A stretch of 17,546 nt of DNA from JACVRW01 sp036009005 (GTDB lineage: Bacteria > Actinomycetota > Thermoleophilia > Solirubrobacterales > Thermoleophilaceae): NCBI GenBank assembly GCA_036009005.1, contig DASYMP010000014.1, forward strand, positions 1 through 17,546, written 5' to 3'. A model generated the notes under the pieces. The model searched no databases. It was not told the DNA's origin and saw only the letters and a program-made list of their open reading frames with translations. The first letter of the stretch is position 1. Each line of letters begins with the position of its first letter. Below are positions 14,141 to 17,546 of the stretch, piece by piece. The translations under genes and the position numbers were made by a program.

Positions 14141-16147
14141 ATAGACGTCGCGGTCGGAGCGCTCGCCCTCGCAGCCGCGCTCGCCGTCGCGGGCACGCTC
14201 TTCTACCGGCGCGCCAGGCTGCTCGTCGCGCTCGTGCGGCTCGGCAAGCCGGTCGAGCGCTTCGACAACGTGCCGAAGCGCGTGCGCAACGAGGCCGTGA
14301 TCGTGCTCGGCCAGAGGAAGCTGCTCCAGCGGCTCGTCCCGGGGTTGATCCACGCGGCGATCTTCTGGGGCTTCCTCGTCCTCTTCCCGACGATCGTGAT
14401 CGCGATGATCGGCGTGGTCAGCCGGCACGCGACGCTGCCGTGGCTCGGCCACCAGGGCTGGTTCGCGCTGATGGTCGACGTGTTCGCCGTGCTCGTGCTG
14501 CTCGGCGTGATCGGCGCGGCGCTGATCCGGAAGGTCCAGCGCCCCGCGCGCTTCGAGGGCAGTCACCTCGGCGAGGCGGACCTGATCCTCGCGCTGATCG
14601 CGGGCATCGTGGGGACGCTGCTGCTCTGGCACTCGTCGCGGATCGCGCTCGGGCTGAACGAGTGGCCGGAGGGCTGGTCGCCCGTGTCGAACGCGCTGTC
14701 GGGCCTGTTCGGCGACGGCGGCGTGACGAAGGTGCTCGAGCGCGCCTTCGTGTGGGCGCACGTCCTGATCATCCTGAGCTTCCTCGCATACCTCCCCCAC
14801 TCGAAGCACCTGCACATCGCCACCGCGGCGTTCAACGTCTTCTTCGCGCGCACGCGCGCGCGAGGGCGGCTCGAGCCGCTCCGCTTCGACGTGCCCGAGG
14901 ACGAGATGCGCTTCGGCGCCGGCACGGTGCCGGACCTCACCTGGAAGCAGACGCTCGACACGTTCTCGTGTACCGAGTGTGGGCGCTGCCAGGACGTCTG
15001 CCCCGCCTGGGCCACCGGCAAGGAGCTCTCGCCGAAGCTGCTGATCATGGCGCTGCGCGACCAGGTCTTCGAGGAGGGCCCGCGCCTGATCCGCGGCGAG
15101 GAGGGCTTCGAGCCGTCGCCGCTCGTGCCGAACGCGGTCACCGACAACGTGGTCTGGGACTGCGTGACCTGCGGGGCGTGCGTGCGCGAGTGCCCGGTCT
15201 CGATCGAGCACGTGGACCACATCATCGACCTGCGCCGCCACCTGGTGATGATGGATTCGTCGTTCCCCGCGGAGTCGGAGCAGATGCTGCGCGACGTGGA
15301 GCGCGCCTCCAATCCCTGGGGCAAGCCGCAGACCGAGCGCGCGGACTGGGCCGCCGAGCTCGGCGTGAAGGTGCTCGAGCCGGGCGACCCGGCGCCCGAG
15401 GTCCTCTACTGGGTGGGCTGCGCCGCGTCGTTCGACGAGCGCGCGCGCACGGCCGCGGAGTCGACCGCCAAGCTGCTCCAGGCCGCGGGCGTGGACTTCG
15501 CGATCCTCGGTCCGCGTGAGTCGTGCACGGGCGACCCGGCGCGGCGCATCGGCAACGAGTACCTCTTCCAGGCCCACGCGGAGCAGAACGTGGCGACGCT
15601 GAACGAGTCGGGCGTCACGAAGATCGTGGCCTCGTGCCCGCACTGCTTCAACACGCTCGGGAACGAGTACCCGGACTTCGGCGGGAACTACGAGGTCGTG
15701 CACCACTCCGAGCTGCTCGCCGACCTCGTGCGCGACGGCAGGCTCGAGGCGAAGGGCGACGCGGGCACGATCACCTACCACGACTCGTGCTACCTGGCGC
15801 GGCACAACGACGTGCGCGCCGATCCACGCGCGATCGTCGAGGCGGTGGGCACGCCGATCGAGATGGAGCGTCGTGAGGAGCGCACCTTCTGCTGCGGCGC
15901 CGGCGGCGCGCACATGTGGATGGAGGAGCGCGCCGGAGCGATCAACGAGGAGCGCGTGCGCGAGGCGGCCGAGACCGGCGCCGAGACGCTGGCGGTGGCC
16001 TGCCCGTTCTGCACGGTGATGCTGGACGACGGCGTGAAGTCGCGCGGCGACGACCTGCGCGTGGTGGACGTGGCTACGTTGCTCGCGGAGTCGCTAGACG
16101 CTGGAGCGCCTGACGGCGCCAGCGCTCCGTCTGCCCCACCTCGTTGA
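14141..16147 (+). CDS. Membrane (Fe-S) oxidoreductase, EtfD-like ETF:quinone oxidoreductase
   Basis: About 668 residues. Seen: five predicted membrane segments in an N-terminal NarI-like cytochrome b region, with His residues in GLIHAAIFWGF and WAHVLIILSFLAYLPHSKHLH as heme ligand candidates. Next come two [4Fe-4S] motifs: Cys277/280/283/287 (CTECGRCQDVCP) and Cys341/344/347/351 (CVTCGACVRECP). Two HdrD/GlpC-like CCG domains close the protein (YWVGCAASF..., SCPHCFN, then FCCGAGGAHMWMEE at about 583). Family knowledge: actinobacterial EtfD takes electrons from EtfBA to menaquinone. It follows etfBA directly, so the same role is inferred. Start: in-frame ATG 14012/14036 and TTG 14051 lie deep in etfA, and GTG 14234 would delete the first helix. 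ATA 14141 has a perfect Shine-Dalgarno and keeps the helix; it may be a rare start or a base error for ATG. The 3' end overlaps the convergent MetF-like gene by 74 nt. Confidence 0.88.
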   Translation: MDVAVGALALAAALAVAGTLFYRRARLLVALVRLGKPVERFDNVPKRVRNEAVIVLGQRKLLQRLVPGLIHAAIFWGFLVLFPTIVIAMIGVVSRHATLPWLGHQGWFALMVDVFAVLVLLGVIGAALIRKVQRPARFEGSHLGEADLILALIAGIVGTLLLWHSSRIALGLNEWPEGWSPVSNALSGLFGDGGVTKVLERAFVWAHVLIILSFLAYLPHSKHLHIATAAFNVFFARTRARGRLEPLRFDVPEDEMRFGAGTVPDLTWKQTLDTFSCTECGRCQDVCPAWATGKELSPKLLIMALRDQVFEEGPRLIRGEEGFEPSPLVPNAVTDNVVWDCVTCGACVRECPVSIEHVDHIIDLRRHLVMMDSSFPAESEQMLRDVERASNPWGKPQTERADWAAELGVKVLEPGDPAPEVLYWVGCAASFDERARTAAESTAKLLQAAGVDFAILGPRESCTGDPARRIGNEYLFQAHAEQNVATLNESGVTKIVASCPHCFNTLGNEYPDFGGNYEVVHHSELLADLVRDGRLEAKGDAGTITYHDSCYLARHNDVRADPRAIVEAVGTPIEMERREERTFCCGAGGAHMWMEERAGAINEERVREAAETGAETLAVACPFCTVMLDDGVKSRGDDLRVVDVATLLAESLDAGAPDGASAPSAPPR

Positions 16148-17015
16148 ACGTGTAGAGGTGGAAGCCGCCGACGTTCGCGTCGGGATCGGTCACGACCTGC
16201 GCGAGGCCGTCGAGCAGGCGGCTCGGCTTGAACTGCCTCGTCATCAGACGCGCGACCACGTTGCGGTTGTGGCGCAGGAAGCGCGCGGACTCGCCCATGC
16301 CGATCTTCATCGTGATCCGCACGAGCTTCGCGTAGTCCACGCAGCCGGGCATGCCGATCCAGATCGGCAGCCGCGTGCCGCGTGCCCGCACCGCGCCGAT
16401 CCACCACCCGATCGTCGCCGGATCGAAGCAGAGCTGGCTGATGATGTCCGTGGCCATCTCGGCCTTGGCGAACATCGCCCTGATGGTCTCCTCGTCGGAG
16501 ATCAGGTGGTGGCTCTCCGGGTACCCCGTGATGCCGATGCGCTCGAACTGGGTGCGCGCGTCGCCCATCGCCGCGAGCAGGTCCGCCGCGCTGTGGTACT
16601 CGCCGGGCTCGGTGGCGTCGCCCGCCGGGACGAACAGCTCGCGCACGCCCGCGTCGCGCAGCCGCGCGAGCACCTCCTCGAGGTGCACGCTGTCGCGCAC
16701 GAGCCGGGCCGACAGGTGCGGCACCACCGGGTAGCCCGCGCGGGCGAGCCGCTCGCTCAGGTCGAGCGTGGCCTCGAGCCCGCGGCTCGGCGAGGCGGTC
16801 ACCGTGACCTTCGTGTCCGTGCCGAGGTGCTCCCGCACCTGCTCCTCGATGCCGTCGAGGGGAAGGATCTCGAAGCGCGAGCGGCGGAGCAGCTCTGCGA
16901 GCGAAGCGGCCCGCTTGGCAGGGCCGTCGCCCGCCGGCCGGTCGCGCGCCTCCGCCAGCGGTCCGTCGCCCGCCGGCTCCGCGTCTGCGCTCACGCGTCC
17001 TGCGCCCGTGGCCAT
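16074..17015 (-). CDS. MetF-like 5,10-methylenetetrahydrofolate reductase
   Basis: A 313-residue TIM-barrel flavoenzyme of the methylene-THF reductase family. Seen: a low-complexity N-terminal tail (1-40, with a repeated PAGDGP), then KVTVTASPSRGLEATL, YPVVPHLSARLVRD (95-108), VRELFVPAGDATEPGEYHSA (124-143), IGITGYPESHH (160-170), SQLCFDP (193-199), LPIWIGMPGC (216-225) and GGFHLYTFNE (283-292), in the MetF order. Expected role: interconversion of methyl-THF and methylene-THF, here probably oxidising methyl-THF delivered by the corrinoid pathway. It is a divergent MetF, and no MetV-like partner is in the window. The ATG at 17015 abuts the CTGATATATCAG palindrome, so it is probably leaderless and directly regulated. 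The last 24 codons overlap the convergent EtfD-like gene, including the conserved NEVGQTERWRR end, so the overlap is real coding sequence. Confidence 0.85.
   Translation of the reverse strand: MATGAGRVSADAEPAGDGPLAEARDRPAGDGPAKRAASLAELLRRSRFEILPLDGIEEQVREHLGTDTKVTVTASPSRGLEATLDLSERLARAGYPVVPHLSARLVRDSVHLEEVLARLRDAGVRELFVPAGDATEPGEYHSAADLLAAMGDARTQFERIGITGYPESHHLISDEETIRAMFAKAEMATDIISQLCFDPATIGWWIGAVRARGTRLPIWIGMPGCVDYAKLVRITMKIGMGESARFLRHNRNVVARLMTRQFKPSRLLDGLAQVVTDPDANVGGFHLYTFNEVGQTERWRRQALQRLATPRAT
16103..16128. terminator. Hairpin in the convergent gene overlap, possible bidirectional terminator
   Basis: GGAGCGC (16103-16109) and GCGCTCC (16122-16128) form a 7-bp perfect stem with a 12-nt loop. 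It sits inside the overlap of the EtfD-like and MetF-like 3' ends, where transcription from both sides must stop. No U-tract is present on either strand, so this is tentative. Confidence 0.3.
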
Positions 17016-17027
17016 CTGATATATCAG
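17016..17027. promoter_or_regulatory. Perfect 12-bp palindrome CTGATATATCAG at the MetF-like start, shared with a divergent GntR gene
   Basis: This is identical to the site at 9863-9874. On the minus strand it touches the ATG of the MetF-like gene with no gap, and its AT core can serve as the -10. On the plus strand it lies 32 nt before the GntR ATG, upstream of a TAAGAT (17041-17046) -10 candidate. An operator between a regulator and its divergent target is the classic arrangement for autoregulated GntR repressors. Confidence 0.65.
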
Positions 17028-17059
17028 GCTACCAGTGCCGTAAGATCCGCTGAGCGCAA

Positions 17060-17546
17060 ATGGCCGCCGACGCATCCACCTCGCGGGCCGCGGCCCACCC
17101 TCCCTCACGGAGCGCCGACGGCGCCTCGCTCCCGGACACGACGGCCACTCGCCTGGTTGCCGAGCGCGCGTACGTGGAGTTGCGTGACAGGATCGTGACG
17201 CTCCACCTCCCACCGGGCACCGTCGTGCGCGAGGACGCGCTGATGTCGGAGATGGGCATAGGCCGCACTCCGCTCCGCGAGGCCGTGAAGCGGCTCGCGC
17301 TCGAGAACCTCGTGGAGGTCCAGCCCCGCCGCGGCACGTTCGTCTCGGCGATCGCGGCAGCCGACATCCAGGGCATCACCGAGGTGCGCGCGGAGCTCGA
17401 GGGCTACGCCGCCGAGCTGGCCGCGCTGCGGCTCGACCCGGACACGCGCGCGATCGGCGAGCTCCTCCTCAGCGATATCGAGTCGCTCGACGGCGCCGGC
17501 GACCAGGATGTCCTCATGCGCTTCGACGAGCGGATCCACCGCTTCA
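17060..17546 (+). CDS. GntR family transcriptional regulator (FCD subfamily), 3' partial
   Basis: Open from ATG 17060 to the window edge, 162 codons visible. Seen: a Ser/Ala-rich N-terminal extension (about 30 residues), then a winged HTH with RLVAERAYVELRDRIVTLHL, PPGTVVREDALMSEMGIGRT, PLREAVKRLALENLVEV and wing QPRRGTFVSAI. The start of a helical FCD ligand domain follows (ITEVRAELEGYAAELAALRL, then FDERIHRF, which looks like the D-x-x-x-H metal-binding helix). The C-terminal part, about 80-100 residues, lies outside the window. It is divergent from the MetF-like gene across a 44-bp gap holding the palindrome and is the leading candidate for the protein that binds CTGATATATCAG at all three promoters. 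A weak Shine-Dalgarno and a -10 TAAGAT at 17041 support this start. Confidence 0.88.
   Translation, partial: MAADASTSRAAAHPPSRSADGASLPDTTATRLVAERAYVELRDRIVTLHLPPGTVVREDALMSEMGIGRTPLREAVKRLALENLVEVQPRRGTFVSAIAAADIQGITEVRAELEGYAAELAALRLDPDTRAIGELLLSDIESLDGAGDQDVLMRFDERIHRF

Overview
The window is GC-rich (about 70% by eye), tightly packed, and reads as chromosomal DNA of a high-GC actinobacterium. The preference for leaderless-looking starts, GTG starts, FCD-type GntR regulators and an EtfBA plus EtfD-like respiratory module would fit a soil lineage such as Thermoleophilia/Solirubrobacterales. That placement is inference; no rRNA or marker gene is present.

Layout. (1) 1-3286, plus strand: the 3' part of an IolD-type TPP enzyme, a D-2-hydroxyacid dehydrogenase 5 nt behind it, and an FCD-type GntR regulator with its own leaderless-looking promoter. 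(2) 3287-3609: a non-coding gap between convergent transcription units, holding a 15-bp tandem repeat, two nested palindromic elements that share outer arms but have different cores, and a terminator-like hairpin. (3) 8356 down to 3610, minus strand: an operon of IclR regulator, corrinoid protein, methyl-THF:corrinoid methyltransferase, RACo-type corrinoid reactivase and a DUF1638 protein, mostly joined by ATGA overlaps or gaps of a few bases. (4) 8403-16147, plus strand, divergent from (3): an MttB-superfamily methyltransferase without pyrrolysine, a dimethylglycine/sarcosine dehydrogenase-like flavoprotein with a GcvT half, EtfB, EtfA, and a membrane iron-sulfur oxidoreductase of the EtfD type. 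(5) 17015 down to 16074, minus strand: a MetF-like methylene-THF reductase whose 3' end overlaps the EtfD-like gene. (6) 17060 to the window end, plus strand: a second GntR-FCD regulator, divergent from the MetF-like gene and cut by the edge.

Proposed joint function (inference from families and order): regions 3-5 form a one-carbon salvage system for a methylated quaternary amine, with glycine betaine as the best guess. The MttB-like enzyme moves a methyl group to the corrinoid protein, the pterin methyltransferase passes it to THF, and the MetF-like enzyme oxidises methyl-THF to methylene-THF. The DMGDH-like enzyme removes further methyls oxidatively onto THF. Its electrons go through EtfBA to the EtfD-like protein and then probably to menaquinone. 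RACo restores oxidised Co(II) corrinoid. A perfect 12-bp palindrome, CTGATATATCAG, sits at the starts of the flavoprotein and MetF-like genes, and a 9/12 variant lies in the divergent IclR/MttB promoter. This suggests one regulator, most simply the GntR at 17060, ties the three transcription units together.
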